Assembly: GCA_028285005.1 (NCBI GenBank)
Contig: JANQQP010000038.1
Location: forward strand, 1-59,248
Length of the DNA: 59,248 nucleotides
Source: Dehalococcoidia bacterium
GTDB taxonomy: Bacteria; Chloroflexota; Dehalococcoidia; Lucifugimonadales; Lucifugimonadaceae
Reading direction: 5' to 3'
Shown: piece by piece, positions 16,785 to 25,886 of the stretch
How the letters are laid out: the number at the start of each line of letters is the position of its first letter
Position numbering within the stretch: the first letter of the stretch is position 1
The notes under the pieces: model-generated
The model's database searches: none
Seen by the model: only the letters and a program-made list of their open reading frames with translations
What the model was told of the DNA's origin: nothing
Position numbers and translations under genes: made by a program

Positions 16785-17786
16785 TTGCGAATCGGTTTCA
16801 ACTTTCTGCCGGGGCTGTTCGACACCAGCCTCGATGACTTCCTGACCTTTGCCGCGCAGTACGGCGCGACCGACGTCGTACTGCAGTCGTCGACCGACAG
16901 GGAGTCGAAAGGTCGCTGGTCTGCGGTTCCGGGCGAAGAGCGCTGGGAGCTCAATGATCTCGTCAACTTGCGCAAGCAGGTGGAGTCGCACGGGCTGCAT
17001 CTCGAGGCGCTCGAAAACGTGCCTGGCAACTTCTACGACCAAGTGATTCTCGGCGGCCCGAAGCGTGACGAGCAGATCGAGAACATGATCTACACGGTGC
17101 GCAACATCGCCCGCGCCGGCATCCCGATCTTCGGCTACAACTGGATGCCTTCGAGCGTCTGGCGCGACGAGCAGCTTGCGCCGCACCGAGGTGGCTCGCA
17201 GGTGACAAGCTACGACCACGCACAGCACAAGGACGCGCCGCTAACGCATGGCCGCGAGTACTCACGCGATGGGCTGTGGGAGAACCTTGAGCACTGGATT
17301 CGCATCATCACACCGGTCGCTGAGGGGGAAGGGATTCGCATCGGCATTCACCCGGATGACCCGCCCGTCGACGCGGTCGGCGGGATCCCGCGGCTGCTGA
17401 ACAGCTTCGATGCCTACAAACAGCTAACCGAGATCGTGGACTCGCCTTCGAATGCCATCGAATTCTGCCAGGGAACTTTCTCAGAGATGGAGGATGCGGC
17501 GGGCGAGGGTATCTACGAGATGATTCGCTACTTCGGCGAGCGTGGCAAGATTCTGTACGTGCACTTCAGGAATGTCTCGAACCCGGTGCCGAGCTTTCGG
17601 GAGGAGTTCATTAACACGGGGCATGTCGATATGGTCCGGGCGATTCGGCTCTACAGGGAGATCGGCTTCGACGGCGTGTTAGTGAACGATCATGTGCCGC
17701 ACACGATCGGCGACACGGAGTGGGGGCACCGCGGCCGGGCGTACGCGAACGGCTACATCCAGGCGTTGCTGGATGTGATTGATTAA
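16785..17786 (+). CDS. uxuA: Mannonate dehydratase (UxuA-like)
   Basis: A 333-residue TIM-barrel protein of the xylose-isomerase-like superfamily. Family marks are IRIGIHPDDPP (metal His/Asp), AIEFCQGTFSEM (Cys ligand), KILYVHFRNV, FINTGHVDM and NDHVPHTIGDTEWGHRGRAYANGY. UxuA dehydrates D-mannonate to 2-keto-3-deoxygluconate in hexuronate breakdown. No other hexuronate genes are adjacent, so the true substrate could be a related sugar acid. TTG start at 16785; no ATG lies nearby in frame. Confidence 0.87.
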   Translation: MRIGFNFLPGLFDTSLDDFLTFAAQYGATDVVLQSSTDRESKGRWSAVPGEERWELNDLVNLRKQVESHGLHLEALENVPGNFYDQVILGGPKRDEQIENMIYTVRNIARAGIPIFGYNWMPSSVWRDEQLAPHRGGSQVTSYDHAQHKDAPLTHGREYSRDGLWENLEHWIRIITPVAEGEGIRIGIHPDDPPVDAVGGIPRLLNSFDAYKQLTEIVDSPSNAIEFCQGTFSEMEDAAGEGIYEMIRYFGERGKILYVHFRNVSNPVPSFREEFINTGHVDMVRAIRLYREIGFDGVLVNDHVPHTIGDTEWGHRGRAYANGYIQALLDVID

Positions 17787-17791
17787 CGCCG

Positions 17792-18349
17792 TCAATCAAC
17801 CAGCGATTCGTACGGCAGCGCGAAGTTGGCGTCTGAGAACGCCTCGACCAGGCGGATCGCGGCACCGTCGAGTTCAATGATCGCAGTCCGCGGGACCTCG
17901 CATGATTCGACTGTGCAGTTGGCGGCGTACTTCTCCCGGATGCGGTTCAGGTCCGAGCATGCCCGGAAGATCGCCGTCGTGTACTTGCCGGTCGGGAACT
18001 GGGCCAGGTTCGCCGGGTTGCACGAACCCTCGGTGAAGTCGGCGGCGAACCACTCGCTTGTGGTGGTCGCCTGCTGCATGATTCGGATGCGGCTGAAGAG
18101 CCACGGCGTCACCTGCGCAGGCAGCACCACCGCTTCAGGCAACAATCGCTCGACTCGTTGGCGACGCTGCTCGGCGCGCTCGGCCAGGTTCGTCGAAGCC
18201 GTGCTTATCAGTCCCGGCAGGATGATGGCCGCCGGTATCGCGAGCACCAGTAATACGATGATGGCGATGGTGATGAGCGACGGGTTGCGCAGCTCTCGAC
18301 GCAGGCGTGCAGCGCGGTTCGCCTCTATCGAAGGCGGTGAGTTTTTCAT
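17792..18349 (-). CDS. Single-pass membrane protein with extracytoplasmic Cys domain
   Basis: A 185-residue protein. Basic N-terminus, one membrane helix at about 25-48 (LITIAIIVLLVLAIPAAIILPG), a charged helix, and a domain with four Cys (GSCNPAN, FRACSDLN, ANCTVESC) that could form two disulphides outside the cell. No family is recognised. It is convergent with the mannonate dehydratase gene (five bases apart) and divergent from the aminotransferase. Confidence 0.75.
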   Translation of the reverse strand: MKNSPPSIEANRAARLRRELRNPSLITIAIIVLLVLAIPAAIILPGLISTASTNLAERAEQRRQRVERLLPEAVVLPAQVTPWLFSRIRIMQQATTTSEWFAADFTEGSCNPANLAQFPTGKYTTAIFRACSDLNRIREKYAANCTVESCEVPRTAIIELDGAAIRLVEAFSDANFALPYESLVD

Positions 18350-18540
18350 CGAGATGGTTCGACCGGCGATTCGATCATGGGATCAATTCTGTCACTCGAC
18401 GCTGCATACATCACCTGACTGGTAGTACTGACGGTGAGCCCCGACAGGTTCCACACTCGGGCGTTCACGTGCATAATCTTCGTTCGTGCCGTTCACCGGA
18501 GCTTCCGTACTGCCGACACCAGCATGAGCGCAAGACACAC

Positions 18541-19734
18541 ATGGCGATATCTGAAAAGGTCCGAGAGCAGATGGAGGCGTCCTCCTGGATTAGGAGGATG
18601 TTCGAGGAGGGCATGGAGCTGCGCCGGATTCACGGCGCGGAGAACGTGTTCGACCTCTCGCTCGGCAACCCGCTGCTGGAGCCGCCGCCTGAGTTCAACG
18701 AGGTGCTCCGCCGAATCGTCAACGAAGACACGCCCGGCACGCACCGTTACATGCCGAACGGCGGCTTCCCGGACGCGCGCGCCGCGGTCGCGAAGCAACT
18801 TGCCGCCGAGTCCGGCGTGCCGTTCACAGGCGAAGATATCCTGATGACGGTAGGTGCGGCGGGAGCATTGAACGTGTTCTTGCGCTCAGTGCTCGACCGT
18901 GATGACGAGGTGGTGATCATCGCCCCGTACTTCGCCGAGTACATCTTCTACATCCAGCACCAGGGCGGCGTAGTCCGTGAGGCGCAGTGTGACAAGAACT
19001 TCATGCCGGACATCGCGTCGCTGAAGTCGAACCTGAACGAGCACACCCGCGCGGTGGTCATCAATACGCCGAATAATCCCACGGGCGTGATCTACCCGGA
19101 GTCGGTCATCGCTGAGATCGGTGAGGCGTTGCAAGAAGCGGAGGAGCGGTTCGGCACGGAGATTTACCTGGTTTCCGACGAGCCGTACCGCAAGCTGATC
19201 TACAGTGATGATCCGTACCCGTTCATCTTCAAGCACCATGTGCGTTCGGTCGTCGCCACGTCGCACTCGAAGGACCTCGGGCTGGCAGGCGAGCGCATCG
19301 GGCACATCGCAGTGAACCCGGCCGATCCCGGCAAGGTCGACCTCATGGACGCCGCAACTTTCGCGTTGCGCACTCTGGGTTTCGTCAACGCGCCCGCGCT
19401 GATGCAGCGAGTGGTGGCAGAAATCCAGGATGCGACGGTTGACGTTTCCGAATATCGCAAGAAGCGTGACTTCATGTACGCGGCGCTGACGGACCTCGGC
19501 TACAGCTGCATCAGGCCGGACGGTGCGTTCTACCTGTTCCCCGAATCACCGCTCAGCGACGATGTGAAGTTCGTGCAGCTGCTGCAGTCGAAACTGGTGC
19601 TTACGGTCCCCGGCGTTGGCTTCGGGACTCCCGGCTACTTCAGGGTTTCGTACTGCGTTGAAGACAGCGTGCTAGAGGGCTCGCTGAAGGGATTCGCCGA
19701 AGCGCTGGATGAGGTGCGCTCCATAGAGGGATGA
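18541..19734 (+). CDS. Class I PLP-dependent aminotransferase
   Basis: A 397-residue fold-type I aminotransferase. NTPNNPTG (176-182) binds the substrate carboxylate and cofactor ring region. Asp213 and Tyr216 lie in VSDEPYRKL. SHSKDLGLAGERIG carries the Schiff-base Lys244. The C-terminus has GYFRVSYC with the carboxylate-binding Arg. It resembles AspC-type aminotransferases of broad specificity. The start is set at the ATG at 18541 because upstream residues of the longer frame are not protein-like. A lipoprotein gene follows seven bases after the stop. Confidence 0.88.
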   Translation: MAISEKVREQMEASSWIRRMFEEGMELRRIHGAENVFDLSLGNPLLEPPPEFNEVLRRIVNEDTPGTHRYMPNGGFPDARAAVAKQLAAESGVPFTGEDILMTVGAAGALNVFLRSVLDRDDEVVIIAPYFAEYIFYIQHQGGVVREAQCDKNFMPDIASLKSNLNEHTRAVVINTPNNPTGVIYPESVIAEIGEALQEAEERFGTEIYLVSDEPYRKLIYSDDPYPFIFKHHVRSVVATSHSKDLGLAGERIGHIAVNPADPGKVDLMDAATFALRTLGFVNAPALMQRVVAEIQDATVDVSEYRKKRDFMYAALTDLGYSCIRPDGAFYLFPESPLSDDVKFVQLLQSKLVLTVPGVGFGTPGYFRVSYCVEDSVLEGSLKGFAEALDEVRSIEG

Positions 19735-19741
19735 AGCCTGG

Positions 19742-20236
19742 ATGAGACCGGTCTGGATCTTTCTTCTGCTCGTCTTGAGCCTGGCCGCGGTCGCCTGTTC
19801 GAGCGGCAGCGGCTCTGCACCGACGCCTACGGGCATCGTGCTGACGACTCCTGTGCCAAACCCAACAGCGACGCCTGAGGCGATCGTGACTTCGTTCGAG
19901 GGTGTTGTACAGGAGTTCGAGGTGAACATGGCGATGAACGGAAGTCCGCAGCAGGGCACGGCGGTGTTCACCAGGAAGAACGATTTCGCCGAGATCGAGA
20001 TCAGGCTCAGTCCGGGCGGACCTGCGCAGACGGTGACTTTGCGTCGCGGGACGTGCCCGAATCCCGAAGGCTTCGAGGAGTCGCTTGAGCTGGTGATCGG
20101 CGGGATCATGCGGCAGGAGCTGCGGAATGTGCCGTTCGATGACCTGGTGTCTGGCGACCGCACGCTGGTGGTCAACCCCGACACCGACAGCTTCAACCTG
20201 ATCGCGGCATGCGCTGACCTGCCGAGGGTTGAGTGA
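19742..20236 (+). CDS. Lipoprotein with CHRD-like domain
   Basis: A 164-residue lipoprotein. Signal helix WIFLLLVLSLAAVAC has the lipidated Cys19, and a Ser/Gly and PTPT linker runs to about 45. The mature part (GTAVFTRKNDFAEIEIRLSPGG, TLRRGTCPNPEGF, LRNVPFDDLVSGDRTLVV, LIAACADL) has the order of strands and the paired Cys of CHRD/superoxide-dismutase-like lipoproteins, but lacks the metal His residues. It probably forms part of the cell surface. It is cotranscribed with the aminotransferase, seven bases away. Confidence 0.7.
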   Translation: MRPVWIFLLLVLSLAAVACSSGSGSAPTPTGIVLTTPVPNPTATPEAIVTSFEGVVQEFEVNMAMNGSPQQGTAVFTRKNDFAEIEIRLSPGGPAQTVTLRRGTCPNPEGFEESLELVIGGIMRQELRNVPFDDLVSGDRTLVVNPDTDSFNLIAACADLPRVE

Positions 20237-20251
20237 GGAGGAAGACGATCG

Positions 20252-21835
20252 CTAGTGCATGTCCCACCGGTAAGGGATGCCGTTCTTTACTTCAGAAATC
20301 GAGTAGTAGTTAGTACCGGGCCAGGGAGGCTCGGGCTTCTCTAGTGCCAGCGCTTCGTCGGGCCTGTAGAAGTCCTCATCGAACGGCCGGATCCCCAGAG
20401 CCTCGGCGTACTTCGCCAACAGATCGAGGTTGAAACGATCGAGCCGTCGGCGGCGGCTATAGCGGTCAACCTCTTCGAATTCAAGTGGAGTGCCGCTCTG
20501 GTAGAACTCCCATCTACCGGTTTCATTTATCAGGTTGATTGCCCGCTCGGTCTTGTACCACTCGCCGGCGGCATGGACCTCGAACATCAGCGCGCCGCTT
20601 CTGCGCTTCCGTTCGACGTCGTAATCAGAGAGTCGACCCTCGGTGTGAGGCGCGGCAACAAGTCGAACACCGCGGCATCCCGCCAGGTGAGTGATCGTGG
20701 TCATCGTCGACGTGTCAGTTCCGGCGAAATCGTTGTCGAACACAACGGTCCAATCGCTATTTGTCGGGACAAACAGATACCTTGGAGGTCCCAATTGCAC
20801 CAGAGGCTCCAGTGAACGCAAAACCTCCTCCAGTGTGCCGCTGACGCGCGAGCTGTGGTAGTGATGAACATTGCGGTTCCATACGCGGGTTAGCAACCGC
20901 CTTGTTCGCGACACCCCGCCGTCCGGCTCAAAGGCCTGCTGAGCATGCGCAATGTAGGCCTGTCTTGCTTTCTCCGGAGTTGTCTCGACGAAATGGAGGC
21001 TACGGGTTACTGGCCAGAGCCTGTTCTGCAGTAAGAGCAGAGATCTGTCGATTCCAAACGCGTCTTTGGGCTCTGAGTTCGACCGCCTGCCCTTCGGGAT
21101 CCTGGAAGATGCTTGCCGGGCGACGCCGTGTCGCGACGCCACCTTAGCTTCAGAAGATGGAGCAGCCCTGCTGACCAGAACAGCGCGGTCGGTCAGATAG
21201 AAGTCTTCATCAAATGGGCGCAAGCCAAAATGCCGGGCGTACGAGACCAGCATCTCAAACGTGAATCTGTCCCTTTTAAACCGTTGATCGTATTTGGCGG
21301 TATCTTCAAACTCGTATGGATCACCTGAATTGCTGAACTCCCAGCTTTTGCTATATCGGAGCACCTGGATGGCGCGCCGGAAGTACTTGGGAGTCTCTTT
21401 GAAATCATGGACATAGAGACTGAGCGAACCGAACTCCGGGTCGCGGGCGAGCGGCTCTGGGCCGTATGGCACGTATGGCGCCGCACTAATCTCAACCCCC
21501 TTTTGCCCTGACATGAAGGCGAGCGGCGCCAGGATGTGGGGATCTCGCTCACTATTGCTGAAGACCGCTGTCCAACTGGCGGCGGTCTGAATGAACAGCA
21601 ACCTCTGTCCGCCAGTGGGGGTCAGAGGTTCAATTCCTCTGAGCAGCGATTCGAGCGAGCCGGTTAATTCTTGTGATTCATAGGCAAGGTAGCGCTCATC
21701 GCCGGGAGTCCGGCCCGGTAGAGAGAAATAGGTCTCGACGGCATCCTCGACGGAGCACTCAAGGAAATCTAGAGTTGTCGTGATCGGATCAAGCCGGTTT
21801 CCGAGCAAGACCCGGTCATTCAACACCGTCCTCAT
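20252..21835 (-). CDS. Orphan protein made of two tandem homologous halves
   Basis: A 527-residue protein, starting at ATG 21835 with GGGGGAA just upstream. Residues about 4-213 and 266-490 are copies of one domain. Shared landmarks in order: NRLxPxTxxLxF; SLESLLRGIEPL / TLEEVLRSLEPL; SWTAVFSN / DWTVVFDN; GVEISAAP / GVRLVAAP; WEFSNSGDPYEFED / WEFYQSGTPLEFEE; and RDRF...YARHFGLRPFDEDFY / LDRF...YAEALGIRPFDEDFY. It has no signal peptide or membrane helix. I know of no function for the domain. It may bind a ligand or partner with twofold pseudo-symmetry. Confidence 0.8.
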   Translation of the reverse strand: MRTVLNDRVLLGNRLDPITTTLDFLECSVEDAVETYFSLPGRTPGDERYLAYESQELTGSLESLLRGIEPLTPTGGQRLLFIQTAASWTAVFSNSERDPHILAPLAFMSGQKGVEISAAPYVPYGPEPLARDPEFGSLSLYVHDFKETPKYFRRAIQVLRYSKSWEFSNSGDPYEFEDTAKYDQRFKRDRFTFEMLVSYARHFGLRPFDEDFYLTDRAVLVSRAAPSSEAKVASRHGVARQASSRIPKGRRSNSEPKDAFGIDRSLLLLQNRLWPVTRSLHFVETTPEKARQAYIAHAQQAFEPDGGVSRTRRLLTRVWNRNVHHYHSSRVSGTLEEVLRSLEPLVQLGPPRYLFVPTNSDWTVVFDNDFAGTDTSTMTTITHLAGCRGVRLVAAPHTEGRLSDYDVERKRRSGALMFEVHAAGEWYKTERAINLINETGRWEFYQSGTPLEFEEVDRYSRRRRLDRFNLDLLAKYAEALGIRPFDEDFYRPDEALALEKPEPPWPGTNYYSISEVKNGIPYRWDMH

Positions 21836-21978
21836 GGAATTCCCCCAGCCCATAGTTTCTGGTGCTATTGAAACCTTAGGACAGATTGCCGAACTGCGGC
21901 CGCGGGTCTGCTGCCAGCTTTCCTTACGAGGAATCCCGGAGCTAGTCATCGACGGAATCATGCAGCAGGCTTAGGCTC

Positions 21979-22404
21979 CTAGCCGCCGGTCCACTCGCTG
22001 CGGGCGATGATGAAGCACAGCGCTGCGATGACCAGCGCTGAGGGGCCGAGCAGTCGTCGCTCCCACTTCGCAGACGATGCGATGTTCATGATTCCGCTGA
22101 GGCCCATGAGCGCGACGAAGCTCCATGCCGCGGCGGTGAAGAAGCCTTCGCTCGCAATCTGGTCCAGCGACCATGCACGGCCGATCACGACAAACGCGCC
22201 GAACGTGAACGCGGCGAAGCTGATGGCGTCGGCGACCCTGAGACTCGTAGGCAGCACCTCGTACCTGCCGCCCCAGTGAGAAGACAGGCCCCACGTGCGG
22301 CCGAGCGACCAGTGGACCATGAGCCCGGCGAACGTGACGAAGGCGATGGCGACGACTACGGCCGCGGCCTGGGCGAGCGTTGCGGAGAAGGTTGGCACGG
22401 GCAC
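21979..22404 (-). CDS. Four-helix membrane protein (DUF3995-like)
   Basis: A 141-residue protein with four hydrophobic helices (about 8-32, 58-78, 86-108 and 118-136). The segment LMVHWSLGRTWGLSSHWGGRYEVLP resembles the HxYWALGGxWG mark of DUF3995 membrane proteins. GTG start at 22404. It is divergent from the bicupin gene across 122 bases. Function unknown. Confidence 0.65.
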   Translation of the reverse strand: MPVPTFSATLAQAAAVVVAIAFVTFAGLMVHWSLGRTWGLSSHWGGRYEVLPTSLRVADAISFAAFTFGAFVVIGRAWSLDQIASEGFFTAAAWSFVALMGLSGIMNIASSAKWERRLLGPSALVIAALCFIIARSEWTGG

Positions 22405-22526
22405 CGGTCAATTTCGTGGTTTCGGACGGCGGCTGCCAAGCATACATCGCCTCTACCCAAATCCCGTTTGCGCCTCGTTTGCTAGAGTTCGCTTCACCTG
22501 CAACTCGCCTCGAACGGAGCATCGCA

Positions 22527-23375
22527 ATGACAACCGCAACCCGCCCTGCCCTGTCCAGCCCACCTGCGTTCAAACAGAAGGCTCACATCAATCTTGCCGA
22601 AACGATGGCGGCGCACCCGGAACCTCGATGGTCAGAGAAGGTGGTGCTGGACGGCCGGAACAGGGCCGCCATGATCTCGTCGCCTGCGGGCACTCCGGGA
22701 GATCCGCATCTGCACCCCGACTACAACGAGTGGTGGGTGATCCTCAACGATGAGGTTGAGTATGCGATCGGCGAGTACGAGCCGTTTGTGGCGACGTTCG
22801 GTTCGCTGGTGATCGCTCCCTGCGGCTTCCGGCACGACATCCGGTCATACAAGGGCGACGCATGCATCCGGCTGGTTGTGGGATTTCAGCACTCGAACCA
22901 TGACCTGAAGGGTATCGAGCCTTCGAGGCAGGTGCCGCTTGACGATCTCGCGCCGCCGAACCGCATCCACACTCCGCTCGACTACATGCTGGACCGGCAT
23001 GGCACAGACAGTTCGTGGTCGGAACAGGTTCTGCTGGACCAGCACAATCGGGTGAACATGATCCACCAACTGCCGGGCGAGGGGAACCGCCCGCACTGGC
23101 ACCCGGACATGGATGAGTGGTGGGTCGTGCTGAAGGGCGAGCTAGAGTGGCGAGTTGGCGGGCGGCATGCCGCGCTCTCTGGCAACGGCACCGGGGCAGA
23201 CTACACAGAGACGTTCAGGGCGAAGCGCGGCGATATCGTGTTCGCAGAGGCCGGCCGAGCACATGCCATAGACACGGTCGGAGACGAGTCGTCGATCAGA
23301 CTGGCGGTCACGTCACCGGACGTTGTGCACTACTTCCTGGACGACGAGAGCGCGCCGAGGCCAACGCTGGGGTGA
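22527..23375 (+). CDS. Bicupin metalloprotein
   Basis: A 282-residue protein with two cupin domains that are clear duplicates. Domain 1 carries DPHLHPDYNEWW (His61, His63, Glu68) and His103. Domain 2 carries PHWHPDMDEWW (His190, His192, Glu197) and His246. Both keep the full 3-His/1-Glu metal set, so both sites may bind Fe or Mn. Relatives include dioxygenases and oxalate decarboxylases, but this one is too divergent to assign. ATG 22527 has GGAG eight bases upstream. Confidence 0.85.
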   Translation: MTTATRPALSSPPAFKQKAHINLAETMAAHPEPRWSEKVVLDGRNRAAMISSPAGTPGDPHLHPDYNEWWVILNDEVEYAIGEYEPFVATFGSLVIAPCGFRHDIRSYKGDACIRLVVGFQHSNHDLKGIEPSRQVPLDDLAPPNRIHTPLDYMLDRHGTDSSWSEQVLLDQHNRVNMIHQLPGEGNRPHWHPDMDEWWVVLKGELEWRVGGRHAALSGNGTGADYTETFRAKRGDIVFAEAGRAHAIDTVGDESSIRLAVTSPDVVHYFLDDESAPRPTLG

Positions 23376-23407
23376 TGTATTACCAAGACAATGCAACTCG
23401 GCCGACG

Positions 23408-24427
23408 TCAACTGTTGCTAACAATAGCGGTCACCGCCGACCCAATTCCTAGTAACAACGGTATCGACACAGCAAGTAAGCGGGCTGCGGAAATGCCCGC
23501 GCCAGTTTTTGCCAGGACTTGCTGAGCAACGACACCTACTAAAACTGGATATAGGCTGACAGCCAACAGACTCAAGCTGATTGCGGAAGTCCAGATCGCC
23601 TGCCCTCGTGACGTTCGTGCATTTTCACTGATTGCATCACTTAAGGTCGGTATTTGTTGAAGGCCGTACGAGATAGCAAAGCCTAAGGCAACAGCACCGA
23701 ACGTCCCGGCGAGGAGGAACAATATTGCGGCGAAGAGCCCGGTTCTCCTATTGTTCTGGACAGTCCAAGATTGGATCACCGGCCAACCATACTTCGCAAA
23801 TGGAATCCCCCAAAGAAAGAGCAGAACATAGCCAGTGCCTACTGTGGCCAAATTTAGTATCAAGCTGATACCAGACTGACTCATTTCCTTGGCTCCAAAA
23901 ACAAGGGTGACAAATGCCGCAATCACGATGGGCATCAGAGCCACTGATGTGAGAAATAGTATCGTCGGCAAAGCTTGAAAATTGTCATCAGTGTAGTGGG
24001 CATGTGCGATCATTGGGTTTAGTTTCTCAAACCGCCTGACGAAACGATGTACCGCTTGCCTAAATGTCTCGGCTGCAGAGGAGGCCGATTTGTCTTCGGC
24101 GGTACGGTCCTTCAGTTCAGCGTAACAACGTCGAACCTCATCAAACTCATCGCGGAGAGCCTCAAGCATTTCGGGCCATCCAATTTCGTCCCAAAGAGCG
24201 ACCCATCCAACGACGATACGTTCCCCAGTCTTAATTGCGTCTTCTGGACCTAGATATTTGTTTGATTCGGCGGATACCGAAGCCACGAAGTCACGGACCC
24301 GCCTATAGGGGTCCTCATATCTGATGAGGTGCTGGTAGGCCGCGCTAAACGGATCGCCAGCAGCTTTTCGTTCCGGTGGCGAATCAGACTGTTCGATTAC
24401 TGTATTTGGGTTCTGTTCCAAGACCAC
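23408..24427 (-). CDS. Multi-pass membrane protein of unknown function
   Basis: A 339-residue protein. Residues 1-150 are soluble and helical, with acidic and basic stretches. About five membrane helices follow (around 158-180, 187-212, 229-254, 278-300, 310-335). GTG start with GAGGG five bases upstream. It is in line with and 133 bases downstream of the heliorhodopsin gene, so cotranscription is possible. A 60-base sample at 23881-23940 has only 29 G/C, against 38 at 26461-26520 in the ABC-F gene, suggesting foreign origin. No family recognised. Confidence 0.75.
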   Translation of the reverse strand: MVLEQNPNTVIEQSDSPPERKAAGDPFSAAYQHLIRYEDPYRRVRDFVASVSAESNKYLGPEDAIKTGERIVVGWVALWDEIGWPEMLEALRDEFDEVRRCYAELKDRTAEDKSASSAAETFRQAVHRFVRRFEKLNPMIAHAHYTDDNFQALPTILFLTSVALMPIVIAAFVTLVFGAKEMSQSGISLILNLATVGTGYVLLFLWGIPFAKYGWPVIQSWTVQNNRRTGLFAAILFLLAGTFGAVALGFAISYGLQQIPTLSDAISENARTSRGQAIWTSAISLSLLAVSLYPVLVGVVAQQVLAKTGAGISAARLLAVSIPLLLGIGSAVTAIVSNS

Positions 24428-24560
24428 GATTGCCCTCTGAGTACCAGAAGGGAGATCAAGCTTAGACTAACCCCGCAGCATACCGAACTCGAAGCTTTTC
24501 GTGACAACCGTGACAGAGGGCCGGAGCACTGGAAACAAGTCGTTTCCTGATTGAAAGCCC

Positions 24561-25373
24561 CTAATCCACCAGCGTGCCCGAAAACACCTGCCAGGCCAGT
24601 AAGGACTTGGCGGTCAGGCTGAGCAGGATGTAGACGTTTTCGCCGAACATGTAGTCTCGCCAGCGGCCGATCTGCTTGTACTGCAGCACCATGTTCACTG
24701 CGAAGACGTTGAAGAACAGGAACAGCGAGACGAAGATCCCGTAGACGAAGCCGGGCGGCTGGACGTCGGTGCCAGGCGACCACAGGTAGATGCTGATCGC
24801 TATCCACGGCACCGCGCCGGTGATGACGCCGAACCAGTATGAGAGCCAAGAGGGCGAGCCGGGCTCTTCGTACTTCTCCATCACCCAGCCGAAGAGGATC
24901 ATCGATGCGTTCACGCCGAAGAGCGCGATGAGCGCCGTGATGTCGGTGATTCCAGGCAGAATGGCGATCAGCACGATCATGAGCGATGAGCTCAATGAGT
25001 ACTCGACCCAGCGGGCATAGTTCCGGCGCGATTCCAGCTGCCGGACGTACCACTTGAAGGCGAAGGGCGATATGAGGACGAGGTGCGCCGCAGCCGACAT
25101 GAACAGGAAGGAAGCAACGCCCCACCCGACCCGGAAGTCGAAGAGCGTCGTGATCTCTTGAGGCTCCGTGCCGGGAGGTCCTTCGAGGAAGTTGGCAGTG
25201 ATGCCGATCGAGAAGTCGTTAGTGAGCGATAGGACGGCGAGTCCCTGCAGCAGGTGGAATAGACCGGCGACTCCGTTGTAGATGCGGAGACGACGACGAC
25301 GGTCCTGAGAGAGGGTGGTGGCCGGGTACGGAGTGCCTGGCGTACTAGCAAAGGTTGCCGTTTGGGTTGCCAT
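24561..25373 (-). CDS. Heliorhodopsin
   Basis: A 270-residue seven-helix retinal protein. The third-helix motif RWVEYSLSSSLMIVLIA carries the counter-ion Glu124, and LSLTAKSLLAWQVFSGTL carries the retinal Schiff-base Lys256. LFGVNASMILFGWVME, FGVITGAVPWIAI and SLFLFFNVFAVNMVLQYK match heliorhodopsins rather than type-1 proton pumps. The N-terminus is charged and cytoplasmic, as expected for the inverted topology. Heliorhodopsins have long photocycles and are thought to signal light or modulate partners rather than pump ions. ATG 25373 has GGAG seven bases upstream. No retinal-synthesis gene is in the window. Confidence 0.95.
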   Translation of the reverse strand: MATQTATFASTPGTPYPATTLSQDRRRRLRIYNGVAGLFHLLQGLAVLSLTNDFSIGITANFLEGPPGTEPQEITTLFDFRVGWGVASFLFMSAAAHLVLISPFAFKWYVRQLESRRNYARWVEYSLSSSLMIVLIAILPGITDITALIALFGVNASMILFGWVMEKYEEPGSPSWLSYWFGVITGAVPWIAISIYLWSPGTDVQPPGFVYGIFVSLFLFFNVFAVNMVLQYKQIGRWRDYMFGENVYILLSLTAKSLLAWQVFSGTLVD

Positions 25374-25429
25374 CAAGAAGCTCCGTGATTGCTTGTGCTC
25401 TGGCTGCGGCTTTAATTCAACGTTTCCTG

Positions 25430-25466
25430 GTATATATAGTTTATATACAACATACATCATCGTCAA
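25430..25466 (-). promoter_or_regulatory. Heliorhodopsin promoter with inverted-repeat operator
   Basis: On the minus strand TTGACG (25461-25466) is followed after 17 bases by TAAACT (25438-25443), or after 15 by TATAAA. The 19-bp inverted repeat GTATATA-N5-TATATAC at 25430-25448 covers the -10 region. This would suit a repressor, perhaps one responding to light or stress. No candidate regulator is adjacent. Confidence 0.55.
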
Positions 25467-25618
25467 TGCTGCATATGGATAACAAGCACGTGTGAGCACG
25501 ACAGTGATGGGGCCTGCTAAGGTCTGGGCAGGTCACAGTCTTTTCAGACCGCGTTGAACTGAGCCTTCGACGCGGATGTGCGGTGCAGATGCCGCAACAC
25601 GATCAGGAAAGGAGAGTC

Positions 25619-25681
25619 ATGGTTCATTCACTTCCGGCGGGATTCGTCCGCCGATCACTCTCCGGTAGGAACGGCCGCTAA
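25619..25681 (+). CDS. Candidate 20-residue leader peptide upstream of the ABC-F gene
   Basis: In the 513-base gap between the heliorhodopsin and ABC-F genes, AGGAAAGGAGAGTC gives one of the strongest ribosome sites of the window, directly before an ATG at 25619. The frame has 20 codons, with an Arg-rich second half, and stops at TAA 25679-25681. Two hairpins lie in or over it. ABC-F genes in other bacteria are often controlled by such short upstream frames through ribosome stalling or attenuation. Chance remains possible because the peptide is short. Confidence 0.4.
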   Translation: MVHSLPAGFVRRSLSGRNGR

Positions 25682-25689
25682 CAGCGGCC
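25635..25689 (+). promoter_or_regulatory. Two RNA hairpins overlapping the leader ORF
   Basis: Hairpin 1 is CGGCGG (25635-25640) with CCGCCG (25648-25653), loop 7. Hairpin 2 is GGCCGCT (25673-25679) with AGCGGCC (25683-25689), loop 3, and it covers the stop codon of the 20-codon frame. No U-run follows hairpin 2, so it is not a standard terminator. A translating or stalled ribosome would melt one or both. Confidence 0.45.
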
Positions 25690-25886
25690 ACGCAAGCAAG
25701 CTTGACTTTCGTTGATTTGCGGGCGACTGCCCTGAATTGACAGCTAGTTCCGCGTTCAACATTCCTCGCCCTGGCCGCACTCATTGCATGCCAACTACTT
25801 TGGCGCGCGCCAGGATTTCCGCCTGTTGAGCGATACGCTCGACACCCTTACTCTCCGGCGAGCGCCTGACCCGGAGATTTCTGCAA

